The position numbers and the translations under genes are program-made. Positions 1-7,071 of a stretch of DNA of 21,272 bases are shown piece after piece. Source of the stretch: Deltaproteobacteria bacterium (GTDB lineage Bacteria > Desulfobacterota > Syntrophia > Syntrophales > Smithellaceae); assembly GCA_011046295.1 (NCBI GenBank), contig DSAV01000054.1:1-21272 (forward strand), written 5' to 3'. Each line of letters starts with the position of its first letter. Within the stretch, counting starts at the first letter, position 1. Under the pieces are notes generated by a model. That model was not told the DNA's origin, searched no databases, and worked only from the letters and a program-made list of their open reading frames with translations.

Positions 1-172
1 GTTACCCGACCAAATACACCATCATGTGTTACGATCTTCTAACATATCGATGGTTACTAAACATGGAGTTAATATACAAGGCTCCGGCATTCCCGAGCAT
101 TCCCTGCATGCGCTGGGGTTCCCTGCCGGGCGTAGCTGCCGGACTTCGCGCCGACTGAAGGTAATATCACAT

Positions 173-201
173 GAGATTGCTTCACTGCGTTCGCAATGAC
201 G
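173..201 (-). repeat. CHERSEAIS-type dispersed intergenic repeat
   Basis: On the minus strand this reads cgtcattgcgaacgcagtga followed by agcaatctc. It matches the widespread intergenic motif whose spurious translation contains HCERSEAI. Such units occur in many copies between genes in diverse bacteria, and their function is not established. A related half-site (gagattgcttca) recurs at 340-351. Confidence 0.7.
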
Positions 202-241
202 AGAGAGGAAAAGACTGATACCCTGAATGGCACGCGAGGCG

Positions 242-269
242 GAAGACTGAAGACTCAAGGCTGAAGGTG
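242..269 (+). repeat. Degenerate 7-nt tandem repeat (gaagact family)
   Basis: Four consecutive 7-nt units are visible: gaagact, gaagact, caaggct and gaaggtg. The related motif actgaagg also occurs singly near 153-160 and 331-338. The pattern suggests slipped-strand expansion of an ACTGAAG heptamer inside the repeat cluster. Confidence 0.6.
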
Positions 270-271
270 AA

Positions 272-288
272 GCGCTGCTATGCAGCGC
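272..288. repeat. Small perfect hairpin
   Basis: gcgctgc (272-278) and gcagcgc (282-288) are reverse complements around a 3-nt loop. The GC-rich 7-bp stem has no T-tract after it, so it is not a canonical terminator. It sits between the heptamer array and the second arm of the long-range inverted repeat. Confidence 0.5.
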
Positions 289-339
289 GGAATCCCGCAG
301 CGAAGCCCAGCGCATGCAGGGTATGCGGGACTGAAGGAA

Positions 340-379
340 GAGATTGCTTCATCACGCCAAGGCGTGCTGAAGCAATCTC
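340..379. repeat. REP-like long hairpin with CHERSEAIS-related arms
   Basis: The arms gagattgcttca (340-351) and tgaagcaatctc (368-379) are perfectly complementary over 12 bp. Inside them cacgcc (353-358) pairs with ggcgtg (361-366) across a 2-nt loop, with one T/C mismatch between the two stems. The near-continuous 19-position stem lies 28 bp beyond the stop of the lipoprotein gene at 408 and has no U-tract on either strand. It could stabilise a 3' end or be a mobile REP/MITE-type unit. Confidence 0.65.
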
Positions 380-407
380 GCGCGCGATGACCAGAGTACA
401 TATCTTC

Positions 408-1097
408 CTATTGCGTTGCCAGCTCTTTTATCTGCTGTGCCACTGCCCTGTCTTCAAAGACATTACGTATGGCCTCGCCCAGAAGCTCGCTGGCATAGTA
501 GCCCATCCTTTTTTCAGAAAAGGAAATGTGTTCCCGGGCCGCTGTCGCCTCGACACGGCGCGTATATACGATTCTCCCCTCGGTAATATCGGCAAAAATA
601 ACGGTCAGCTTCACGCTTGCGGTATAAGTATTGGTGGGAAATCCGCGGCGGGTGTTAATCTGCATCTCGTCAATGCTTCCGCCGATAAGCAGCCTGCCGG
701 TGGCGGCGGGCATGGCTTCTTCATCCAAATCCCAACGTGCCGCCGTAGCAATCCGGTAACCTGCCTGTTTCAGATAATCCTGAATACCGCCGGCAACCGC
801 CCGGGAAGCCAGAACATATCGGGGAAAGACCATGACGTTTGTGCCGTTTTTTTCAATCACGCGGCCGATGATTTTTTCGTCTTCGACACGGCGCCGGTCA
901 GCAAATTCCGCCACGGTAATAACGGCTTCAAGGGCTTTCCCTTCCGGCTTTAAATATTCCGGGGCAACAACCCGCGAAGCATCGTATTTCATATCAATGC
1001 TGTAGAGCTTTGTGGGAGCGCAACCCGACAAGGCCTGGCCCCATATCAATAATCCAAAAACGGCGCTTATCAGTAAAAAACGGTGATATTTTTTCAC
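408..1097 (-). CDS. YajG-like predicted outer-membrane lipoprotein
   Basis: The 229-residue product is probably a lipid-anchored envelope protein of unknown role. Residues 1-25 form a signal peptide with basic start MKKYHR and a hydrophobic core, ending in a lipobox (L23-S24-G25-C26), so Cys26 would be lipidated. The mature part has the pattern of YajG-type lipoproteins: an EFADRR segment (64-69), an IIGRV segment (76-80) with a glycine-asparagine turn, then a helix ending in YLKQAGYRI. The family match is by pattern only and moderate. The start is GTG at 1097, chosen because aaggagag lies just upstream and the signal peptide begins there. The gene is divergent from the membrane protein at 1332, and the repeat cluster follows its stop. 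Confidence 0.75.
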   Translation of the reverse strand: MKKYHRFLLISAVFGLLIWGQALSGCAPTKLYSIDMKYDASRVVAPEYLKPEGKALEAVITVAEFADRRRVEDEKIIGRVIEKNGTNVMVFPRYVLASRAVAGGIQDYLKQAGYRIATAARWDLDEEAMPAATGRLLIGGSIDEMQINTRRGFPTNTYTASVKLTVIFADITEGRIVYTRRVEATAAREHISFSEKRMGYYASELLGEAIRNVFEDRAVAQQIKELATQ

Positions 1098-1331
1098 TTT
1101 TTTCTCTCCTTTTCCCTGAAATATTGCCCGGCGAAATTATTTAATTTATCGTTTGATTAACAAGCCTTATACCTTATCAAATTACCTTTGTCCAAGTGTT
1201 TCGTAAAATGCAAGGCAGGCGCGCGGATAAAGATAAATAATTTCTTTTTGCCGCAAAATATTATAAAATTCGCCAGATAAGCGGTGAACTGACCGGAATA
1301 AATATTAACCTCAAAAAAGAAAGGAGTCACT

Positions 1332-1985
1332 ATGACGGAAGCAACTCTGCAGGCTTTTAACGGACTGAGGGATCTGACCATGATTAAATGGTACATCATA
1401 CCTTTGCTGGCTATCGTTATTTACATCTACACCCGCGAAATCAAGGAGGCACGCAAAATCGGTGACTGGAACGCGGTGCTGGCCGGACTCACCATTTTCG
1501 GCGTGGATTTTTTCAATGAAACATGGAACGGCTGGGTGCTTCACTTTACCGGGCACTCCGCTTTCTGGACGACTCCGGGAGACACGGCGCTGCGCGTAAT
1601 GGTGGGCTGGAATATCGAAATCATTTCTATGTTTTTAATTCTGGGTATTATGTATTACCACGCGCTATCGGAGAGCAAAAACCAGAAAATACTGGGCCTG
1701 CCTGAAAAATGGTTCTGGGCGATAGGCTACACTATCTTTGCCGTGTTTATCGAATGCGTGTTGAATCTCGGCGGACATCTGGTCTGGGAATATCCCTTCT
1801 GGTATCTGTCTTTCAAAGGCATCTGGCTGATTCTGCTTATCGGCTATTTCCACTTCTTCTGCTTTGCCATACTCGTCATCAGCCTGAAGACGATGAAAGC
1901 CAAACTCATCACGCTGGGCATTATTTACGCGGTGCCGACGGTGATGAACATTCTGGCTTTCGGCTTCTGGGGCTGGAAGTACTAA
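1332..1985 (+). CDS. Polytopic membrane protein of unknown function
   Basis: I do not recognise this 217-residue protein. It shows about six hydrophobic segments, near residues 19-35, 46-68, 86-110, 127-149, 155-183 and 190-212. Charged loops are short: one after the first segment (EIKEARKIGDW) and one near 113-125 (SESKNQKILGLPEKW). The membrane parts are unusually rich in Trp, Phe and Tyr, and buried polar residues include N61, E62, H71, E97 and E141. The ATG at 1332 is preceded by gaaaggag at good spacing; an internal ATG at 1380 lacks such a site. The gene is divergent from the lipoprotein at 408-1097, with about 230 bp of AT-rich sequence between. It converges on the hemerythrin gene with only 12 bp between stops. 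Confidence 0.85.
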   Translation: MTEATLQAFNGLRDLTMIKWYIIPLLAIVIYIYTREIKEARKIGDWNAVLAGLTIFGVDFFNETWNGWVLHFTGHSAFWTTPGDTALRVMVGWNIEIISMFLILGIMYYHALSESKNQKILGLPEKWFWAIGYTIFAVFIECVLNLGGHLVWEYPFWYLSFKGIWLILLIGYFHFFCFAILVISLKTMKAKLITLGIIYAVPTVMNILAFGFWGWKY

Positions 1986-1997
1986 AGCGCGATTCGC

Positions 1998-2540
1998 CTA
2001 AGGGGTGAGCAGGGAATATTCTTCGAAAACTTTGTTGTATTTTTCGTGAATCATTTTGCGGTCGAATTCCCAGAACTCGGCCAGCATCTTTTCCTGCTCA
2101 TCCGGGCTTAAATATTCCTGCGCGGGATAGAAAAAATGCTTGTCTTCTTTTTCAATGTGCCGGGGATAAAAATCACCGAGCTGCCGCGCCAGTTCCAAAA
2201 TATCAGCAAATGCTTTCGCGTCGCCGGATAAATATTTTTCCCTGGCCGCAACCAGAGCAGCGGTGGTTTTTCGGCCCCAAACATGCTCATCGAGCAGTTC
2301 CTGCATGGTTTTTTTGAGCTCCGGCATCATGTCTTTTTTGGCCAAATCCCTGAAAAGTATTTCTTCTTCTTTGCCGTGATGCGTGCGGTCGGCGTACACG
2401 CGCACAAAATCAACCGCCACATCGATAATAAGAGGATTTATTTTTTCACTCTTCTGCGCTTTATCCATGTGACGCATGACGACAGAAAGCATTTTTTCAA
2501 TCAATCTGTGCTCCCACATTAACGGCCCGATTGGTTTCAT
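1998..2540 (-). CDS. Hemerythrin-domain (HHE) di-iron protein
   Basis: This 180-residue protein is probably a cytoplasmic four-helix hemerythrin-like protein that binds a non-haem di-iron centre, used for oxygen or NO sensing, storage or iron repair. Likely ligands fall in the expected order: H11 (WEHRLIEK), H54/H55 and E58 (THHGKEEE), H86 (DEHVWGR), H128 and E132 (RHIEKED), and H135. There is no signal peptide and no fused signalling domain. A strong gaggagg site sits about five bases before the ATG at 2540. The 223-bp gap upstream is shared with the divergent znu operon. Hemerythrin identity is well supported; the physiological role is not visible from the sequence. Confidence 0.88.
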   Translation of the reverse strand: MKPIGPLMWEHRLIEKMLSVVMRHMDKAQKSEKINPLIIDVAVDFVRVYADRTHHGKEEEILFRDLAKKDMMPELKKTMQELLDEHVWGRKTTAALVAAREKYLSGDAKAFADILELARQLGDFYPRHIEKEDKHFFYPAQEYLSPDEQEKMLAEFWEFDRKMIHEKYNKVFEEYSLLTP

Positions 2541-2763
2541 AAAAACCTCCTCGTGTTAGGATGATTAAGCATGCCTGATTGACACGCCGCGCTACGCGCA
2601 GCTATAGCACAAATAAGAATATCCGGCCAGAGGCGCGCCTTTTGACTAATCATCACCTCAAACAATATCAATACCTTAAGATTTAACCTCCCTTATACTG
2701 ATTGCAAGATGGCGGTATTTTTGATAAGGGGCACCATTAACAATCTTTTAGCAAACGGGTAAT

Positions 2764-3717
2764 ATGGCTTTTTCAAAAAATACATTTCTTGTGTTATTTC
2801 TTGTCCTGTCACTTGTTCCCGCGTCATGCCGGCAGGCACAAGAGCCGGACAGCCCCGCGGATAAATTAAATGTGATTGCCACGATTTTTCCCCTTTATGA
2901 TTTCGCCCGCGTTATCGGCGCCGATAAAGTGTCGGTAACCATGCTGCTGCCGCCAGGCGTGGATGCGCATAATTATGAACTGAAACCGGATGATATACTC
3001 CAAGCAAGCAGAGCGGATGTTTTTCTTTTCATGCATTTCGAAATGGAACAGTGGGCGTACAAAATAACCGGCGCGGCTACGGAAAAATCCGACTCGCTGG
3101 CAATCGAAGCCGGAGAGGGCACCGCTTTACTGCGCCTTCCCCGCCACCTTCATACAGATGGAAAAGGCCACGGGAATCATTCCACAAGGTTCGACCCGCA
3201 TACCTGGCTGGATTTCGACAACGCGCAGAAAATTGTCGATAACATAACAGCTACCTTTATCAGTAAAGATTTGAAAAACAGCGATTATTACAAAGCAAAC
3301 GCCCGCGAATACAAAACGCAACTCAAAGAACTGGATAAAAAATACCGCCGCGAACTGGCCGATTGCGAATCAAGAATTATCCTGCATGCCGGCCATTGGG
3401 CGTTTGCCTATCTGGCCAAAAAATATAATCTCAAATACATGGCTGCCTACAGCGCATCGGCGGAAGCAGAGCCGCTGCCGCATAACGTTTTCAGCATTAT
3501 CGAATTAATTAACGACATGGAACTGAAATATATTTTTTATGAAGACCTTGTAGCGCCGCGCCTGGCGCAGACAATCGCGCGCGAAACAGACGTGGGCATG
3601 CTTAAGCTCAACAACGGCCATGATATCAGCAAGGATGACTTGAAAAAGGGAATTACCTTTCTTGGCCTAATGGAAAATAATCTTTCTAATCTAAAAAAGG
3701 GGTTGTCGTGCCGGTAA
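2764..3717 (+). CDS. znuA: Metal ABC transporter substrate-binding lipoprotein (ZnuA-like)
   Basis: This 317-residue protein captures zinc (possibly manganese) outside the inner membrane for the ATPase and permease encoded next. A hydrophobic signal ends in PASC, so Cys22 is the likely lipidated residue, although Pro at -3 is atypical. The cluster-9 binding-protein fold is indicated by PPGVDAHNYELKPDD (H69), a His-rich loop at 127-139 (five His), DPHTWLDF (H146), ILHAGHWAFAYL (H208/H211) and FYED (E260). The usual C-terminal DPLG segment is absent and LNNGHDIS stands in its place, which fits zinc better than manganese but does not prove it. The ribosome binding site before ATG 2764 is weak. 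The stop overlaps the ATPase gene by 10 nt, indicating coupling. I saw no clear Zur operator. Confidence 0.85.
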   Translation: MAFSKNTFLVLFLVLSLVPASCRQAQEPDSPADKLNVIATIFPLYDFARVIGADKVSVTMLLPPGVDAHNYELKPDDILQASRADVFLFMHFEMEQWAYKITGAATEKSDSLAIEAGEGTALLRLPRHLHTDGKGHGNHSTRFDPHTWLDFDNAQKIVDNITATFISKDLKNSDYYKANAREYKTQLKELDKKYRRELADCESRIILHAGHWAFAYLAKKYNLKYMAAYSASAEAEPLPHNVFSIIELINDMELKYIFYEDLVAPRLAQTIARETDVGMLKLNNGHDISKDDLKKGITFLGLMENNLSNLKKGLSCR

Positions 3718-4454
3718 ATGTAGTGACCGTGGAAAATGTTGCTTACAGCTACAACGCCGCCACAGCAATCAGCGACGTTTCTTTTTACATCGAGCAGGGC
3801 GATTATCTGGGCATTGTGGGGCCTAACGGCTCCGGAAAAAGCACGCTTATCAAAATTATTCTGGGCATATTGCCGCTGCAGACAGGCAGTGTTTCCCTAT
3901 TCGACACGCCCCTGTCCGGGTTTGGCCACTGGGACAGAATCGGTTATCTGCCGCAAAAACTCAGCGCGCTCAACACTCATTTTCCCGGATCGGTCCGCGA
4001 AATTGTCGAAATGGGGCGGCGAAACAGTAAAAAAAATGAGAACACGCAGCATGTCCTCGATCTCATGGGAATCAGGCATCTCGCCGGACGTTTAATCGGC
4101 GAGCTCTCTTACGGCGAACAGCAAAGGGCAATGCTGGCACGCACGCTGGTGAACCGCCCGGAACTGCTTATTTTCGACGAGCCTACAACCGCGCTTGACC
4201 CCGAAACGAGAGACACATTTTATTCCCTCACAAAAGATTTAAACCGCGCCCACGGCACAACCATCGTGCTCATTACCCACGATATAGGAACAATCGGCAG
4301 ATATGCCCGGAGACTTCTTTATCTGGACAAGAAAATCGTCTTTGCGGGAACATTTCAGGAATTCTGCGCGTCGCGGGATATGACCGGGTTTTTCGGAGAA
4401 AAAAGCCAGCATATTATTTGCCATCAACACGATGTCTTGGAGAATAGCAAATGA
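3708..4454 (+). CDS. znuC: Metal ABC transporter ATP-binding protein (ZnuC-like)
   Basis: This 248-residue cytoplasmic ATPase powers uptake through the permease encoded at 4451. All ABC motifs are present: Walker A GPNGSGKST (38-46), Q-loop Q83, signature LSYGEQQR (133-140), Walker B LLIFDEPT (153-160) and switch His191 (ITHD). The C-terminal tail HIICHQHD is rich in His and Cys, as in several zinc importer ATPases. The start is GTG at 3708, inside the end of znuA, with aaaaaggggt upstream. The stop overlaps the permease ATG (ATGA). Family assignment is firm; zinc specificity is inferred from the operon. Confidence 0.9.
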   Translation: MPVNVVTVENVAYSYNAATAISDVSFYIEQGDYLGIVGPNGSGKSTLIKIILGILPLQTGSVSLFDTPLSGFGHWDRIGYLPQKLSALNTHFPGSVREIVEMGRRNSKKNENTQHVLDLMGIRHLAGRLIGELSYGEQQRAMLARTLVNRPELLIFDEPTTALDPETRDTFYSLTKDLNRAHGTTIVLITHDIGTIGRYARRLLYLDKKIVFAGTFQEFCASRDMTGFFGEKSQHIICHQHDVLENSK

Positions 4455-5281
4455 TGGATTTTACCGGTATATTCAGTTACAGCTTCGTCCAGCGCGCTCT
4501 TCTTACCGGAGTGCTCATTGCCGTTGTCTGTTCCGTTGTGGGGGTATTCCTTGTCCTGCGGCGCCTGTCCTTAATCGGCGACGGCCTGGCGCACGTCACC
4601 TTTGGCAGCGTGGCCGTTGTTCTGCTAATCGGCATGGCCCCTGTTTATGTCACGCTGGCCGCCTTGCCGCTGGTAATGCTTAGCTCTTTGATTATATTGC
4701 AATTGATCCGGTCGAAGCGCATCCATGGCGACGCGGCTATCGGCATCGTGTCTTCCGTGGGAATTGCCCTGGGTGTGATTCTGGTCAGTCTGTCGGGCGG
4801 ATATAATGCCGACCTGCTGAGCTATCTTTTCGGCAATATCCTGATGGTAACGCAAACGGAAATGTTTCTGTCTTTAATTATTTTTTTGATTGTCGCCGCT
4901 TTTGTTGTTATTTATTATCCGGAATTATTCGCCGTTACTTTTGATGAGGAAATGGCAAAAACCATGGGCATTAAAACAAAACTTATAAATGTCGTATTGC
5001 TTTTACTGACGGCGGCTACAGTGGTGCTGGCCATGAAGGTTGCCGGTATCATGCTGGTATCGGCAATGCTGATACTGCCGCCGATAACCGCGCTGCAGCT
5101 TTCTTTGGATTTCAGGATGACGATTCTTGCTTCTATCTCCCTTGCCGTGCTGGCGGTATTCAGCGGTATCATAACGTCGTTCGTGTTGAACCTGCCGACC
5201 GGAGGAACAATCGTAATGTTTAACGCGTTCCTTTTATTGGTTGTTTTTTCGGCTAAAAAAGCGCTACAGGTAAGAAGGTAA
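4451..5281 (+). CDS. znuB: Metal ABC transporter permease (ZnuB-like, ABC-3 family)
   Basis: This 276-residue integral membrane protein forms the translocation path of the metal importer. It has eight or nine hydrophobic segments, starting near residues 16-38 and ending near 250-270. Family hallmarks are the conserved loop LIGDGLAHVTFG (41-52) and the segment VAGIMLVSAMLILPP (around 198-212). The ATG at 4451 overlaps the ATPase stop, so the two are translationally coupled. It is followed after 5 bp by a BASS-like transporter, which extends the operon beyond the usual three genes. Confidence 0.9.
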   Translation: MMDFTGIFSYSFVQRALLTGVLIAVVCSVVGVFLVLRRLSLIGDGLAHVTFGSVAVVLLIGMAPVYVTLAALPLVMLSSLIILQLIRSKRIHGDAAIGIVSSVGIALGVILVSLSGGYNADLLSYLFGNILMVTQTEMFLSLIIFLIVAAFVVIYYPELFAVTFDEEMAKTMGIKTKLINVVLLLLTAATVVLAMKVAGIMLVSAMLILPPITALQLSLDFRMTILASISLAVLAVFSGIITSFVLNLPTGGTIVMFNAFLLLVVFSAKKALQVRR

Positions 5282-5286
5282 AGCAA

Positions 5287-6204
5287 ATGGAAACTTTAAA
5301 ATTTATTTTTTCACGCTCTAATATCCTGTTCGCTCTGTCACTGCTGATTGGTTTCTTTTTCCCACAAGCAGCGTCAATAAGCGTACTTCTAATTCTTCCC
5401 GCCTTGATGCTGATAATGACCATAACTCCGCTTAAAATACCGCGCGGTTTTTTCCGCCGTCCCAAAAAACTGATCGTTTGGGCAATCTACGGCAACTTGA
5501 TGAGTTATCTGCTGCTGGGCAATATTATTATTTTTACCGGAGTCTTTTTCCTGCGCGAAGAGGCCTTCCTGCTGGGCATGGTTTTGATTGCCGCCATGCC
5601 TCCCGCGGTCAACATGCTTTCTTTGAGCAAAACGCTGCGCGGCGATTCCACCAACTCGATTGCCGGTTTCGCCGGAGCATATCTGGGCGCGCTGGTAATC
5701 GCCCCCCTGCTCGGACTGGTATTTTTCAGGTACAGCCAGATGGACTACTGGCTTGTTTTGATGATTTTTCTGGCTTTGGTCGCGCTGCCGCTGGCTCTTT
5801 CCCGGCTGGCCGTGGAAAACGATTGGGATAAAATCACCGAACCGTACGAAGGATGGATAATAGATTGCTGCTTCTTTATCGTGTTTTACACCATTGCGGC
5901 CAAATGCCGGCCTTTGCTTTTTGACTGGTCTTACGACATGACGCTGATTATAATCCTTGCCGCGGCCATCGTTTTCGGCCTGCCTTTCGCCATAAACAAA
6001 ACAGGGCGGATTTTTAACCGCGGCAAAAACAAAATCACTCCCATGCTTCTTTTGGGAACTTTGAAAAACCATGGGCTGGCCGGCGGTATTGCCGTTGTGG
6101 TCTTTCCGGCGGAAATTGCCTTTGCCGCCCTTGTATTTGCCTTGATGAGTTTTATTTTCGCGAATATTGTTTTATACATGAAAGCGCGTAAAAGTTCCGC
6201 CTGA
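5287..6204 (+). CDS. Bile acid:sodium symporter (BASS/SBF)-like transporter
   Basis: This 305-residue protein has about ten hydrophobic segments and resembles the BASS/SBF superfamily. The clearest signals are AAMPPAVNMLSLSKTLRGD (around 102-120), equivalent to the first crossover helix region with its Pro-Asn pair, and LGTLKNHGLAGGIAVVVFP (around 256-274), like the second crossover with its Asn-Gly motif. The substrate is unknown; relatives move bile acids, pantothenate, keto acids or arsenite. It starts 5 bp after the permease stop with no promoter or terminator between, so it is almost certainly co-transcribed with znuACB, which is not a standard partnership. About 190 bp without a clear terminator separate it from sodB. 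Confidence 0.75.
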   Translation: METLKFIFSRSNILFALSLLIGFFFPQAASISVLLILPALMLIMTITPLKIPRGFFRRPKKLIVWAIYGNLMSYLLLGNIIIFTGVFFLREEAFLLGMVLIAAMPPAVNMLSLSKTLRGDSTNSIAGFAGAYLGALVIAPLLGLVFFRYSQMDYWLVLMIFLALVALPLALSRLAVENDWDKITEPYEGWIIDCCFFIVFYTIAAKCRPLLFDWSYDMTLIIILAAAIVFGLPFAINKTGRIFNRGKNKITPMLLLGTLKNHGLAGGIAVVVFPAEIAFAALVFALMSFIFANIVLYMKARKSSA

Positions 6205-6338
6205 TTCAAAAACTCACGCTATGAGGTTTTCCGCCCGCAGCAGCGCCGGCAATATATTGAGTTTCATCTAAAGATTCAAACTTTGCCTTGCTTGTTTTGG
6301 GGCGCGCCTTATTGAACACGGCTTCGCCGGGGCGGTTG

Positions 6339-6366
6339 TTGACAAAATGAAATAGAGGTTTATACT
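6339..6366 (+). promoter_or_regulatory. Sigma-70 type promoter of sodB
   Basis: A perfect -35 box TTGACA (6339-6344) and a -10 box TATACT (6361-6366) are separated by 16 bp. The boxes lie 30 bp upstream of the sodB ATG, giving a short leader with an aaaggag ribosome binding site. It is among the strongest promoter candidates in the window. No clear Fur or OxyR operator overlaps it. Confidence 0.75.
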
Positions 6367-6395
6367 TATCTTTATACAAGAAAGGAGAATGAAAT

Positions 6396-6986
6396 ATGGC
6401 CATAAAACTACCGGATTTACCGTTTGCGAAGGATGCCCTGGCGCCCGTTATCAGCGCCAATACTCTTGATTTCCACTATGGAAAGCATCATAAAACTTAT
6501 GTGGATAATTTAAATAAACTGATTGAAGGGACGGATCTGGCGGAAAAATCACTGGAAGATATAATTAAAATTTCGGCCAAAGACGCCGCCAAAGCCGGTA
6601 TTTTCAACAACGCCGCTCAGGTGTGGAACCATACCTTCTACTGGCAGGCACTGAAAAAAGACGGAGGCAAACCCACCGGGAAAATAGCGGATAAAATAAC
6701 TGCCGCCTTCGGCAGTTATGAAAAATTCGCGGAAGAACTTAAAAACGCCGGCATGACGCAGTTCGGCAGCGGCTGGGCATGGCTTGTTCTGGACGGAGAC
6801 CAGTTGAAAATAACAAAAACCGCCAATGCCGACACGCCCATCGCCCACGACCAGAAACCGCTTCTGACCATCGACGTGTGGGAACACGCTTATTATTTGG
6901 ACTATCAGAACCGCAGGCCGGATTACCTCTTGGCGGTTATCGAAAACCTGATTAACTGGGATTTTGTGAACGCAAACCTGGGTTGA
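6396..6986 (+). CDS. sodB: Superoxide dismutase, iron type
   Basis: This 196-residue cytoplasmic enzyme converts superoxide to oxygen and hydrogen peroxide. The metal ligands are all visible: H27 (DFHYGKHH), H79 (WNHTFYW), D160 and H164 (DVWEHAYYLDY). Q75 in AAQVWNHTFYW occupies the position of the active-site glutamine typical of Fe-SOD rather than Mn-SOD. FGSGWAWLV (123-131) is also a family hallmark. Length is normal and there is no signal peptide. The ATG follows an aaaggag site. The gene stands alone with its own promoter (6339-6366) and intrinsic terminator (7015-7046). With the hemerythrin gene it suggests occasional oxygen exposure of an otherwise anaerobic type of organism. Confidence 0.95.
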   Translation: MAIKLPDLPFAKDALAPVISANTLDFHYGKHHKTYVDNLNKLIEGTDLAEKSLEDIIKISAKDAAKAGIFNNAAQVWNHTFYWQALKKDGGKPTGKIADKITAAFGSYEKFAEELKNAGMTQFGSGWAWLVLDGDQLKITKTANADTPIAHDQKPLLTIDVWEHAYYLDYQNRRPDYLLAVIENLINWDFVNANLG

Positions 6987-7014
6987 TGCAGTTTAAAAAA
7001 TACTAATAAAGATG

Positions 7015-7046
7015 AAAGGGGACTTGATTCAAGTCCCCTTTTTTTA
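7015..7046 (+). terminator. Intrinsic terminator of sodB
   Basis: The arms aaaggggacttg (7015-7026) and caagtccccttt (7030-7041) form a perfect 12-bp stem with a 3-nt loop, followed by a run of T. It begins 28 bp after the sodB stop and ends before the convergent ihfB-like gene. The minus-strand side has no good U-tract, so it serves mainly the + strand. Confidence 0.92.
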
Positions 7047-7071
7047 TTTTTAAGCAAACAGCGAGGAAGGA

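Larger units (their letters stand above)
102..321. repeat. Long-range 16-bp inverted repeat pair
   Basis: The 16-mer ccctgcatgcgctggg at 102-117 recurs as its exact reverse complement at 306-321. The flanks are also partly complementary, for example ttcccgagcat before the first arm and atgcggga after the second. The arms enclose about 190 bp carrying the CHERSEAIS unit, the heptamer array and a short hairpin, so the whole could be a small composite element or a decayed MITE. Confidence 0.6.
1..407. other. Non-coding intergenic region rich in small repeats
   Basis: No believable gene lies here: the open frames run through repeats and have no ribosome binding site. The sequence is a patchwork of inverted and direct repeats, listed separately: a CHERSEAIS-type unit, a 7-nt tandem repeat, two hairpins and a long-range 16-bp inverted pair. 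It lies downstream of the lipoprotein gene that ends at 408, so it may help end transcription or be a landing site for small non-autonomous elements. This is inference. Confidence 0.7.

Noticed and set aside
22..315. Minus-strand 97-codon open frame containing HCERSEAIS
   Set aside because: This is the known spurious translation of a dispersed intergenic repeat; it has no ribosome binding site and low-complexity composition.
267..953. Plus-strand 228-codon open frame
   Set aside because: It lies antisense to the lipoprotein gene, begins within the repeat cluster and has no recognisable domain; the minus-strand product has a clear lipobox signal peptide.
2541..2763. Zur operator or strong promoter for the znu operon
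   Set aside because: I searched by eye for an AT-rich palindrome of Zur type and for paired -35/-10 boxes. Only weak fragments (TTGACT near 2642, TATACT near 2694) appear, and they do not pair at correct spacing.
5389..6072. Minus-strand 227-codon open frame
   Set aside because: It is antisense to the BASS-like transporter, with His/Gln/Arg-rich composition typical of the complement of a membrane-protein gene.
2632..6308. Repeated ggcgcgcctt at 2632 and 6301
   Set aside because: Both include the same 8-bp palindrome but the flanks differ; in a genome with common gcgc strings this is likely chance.
6206..6460. Minus-strand 84-codon open frame between the BASS-like gene and sodB
   Set aside because: It crosses the sodB promoter, ribosome binding site and start, has no ribosome binding site and resembles no family.
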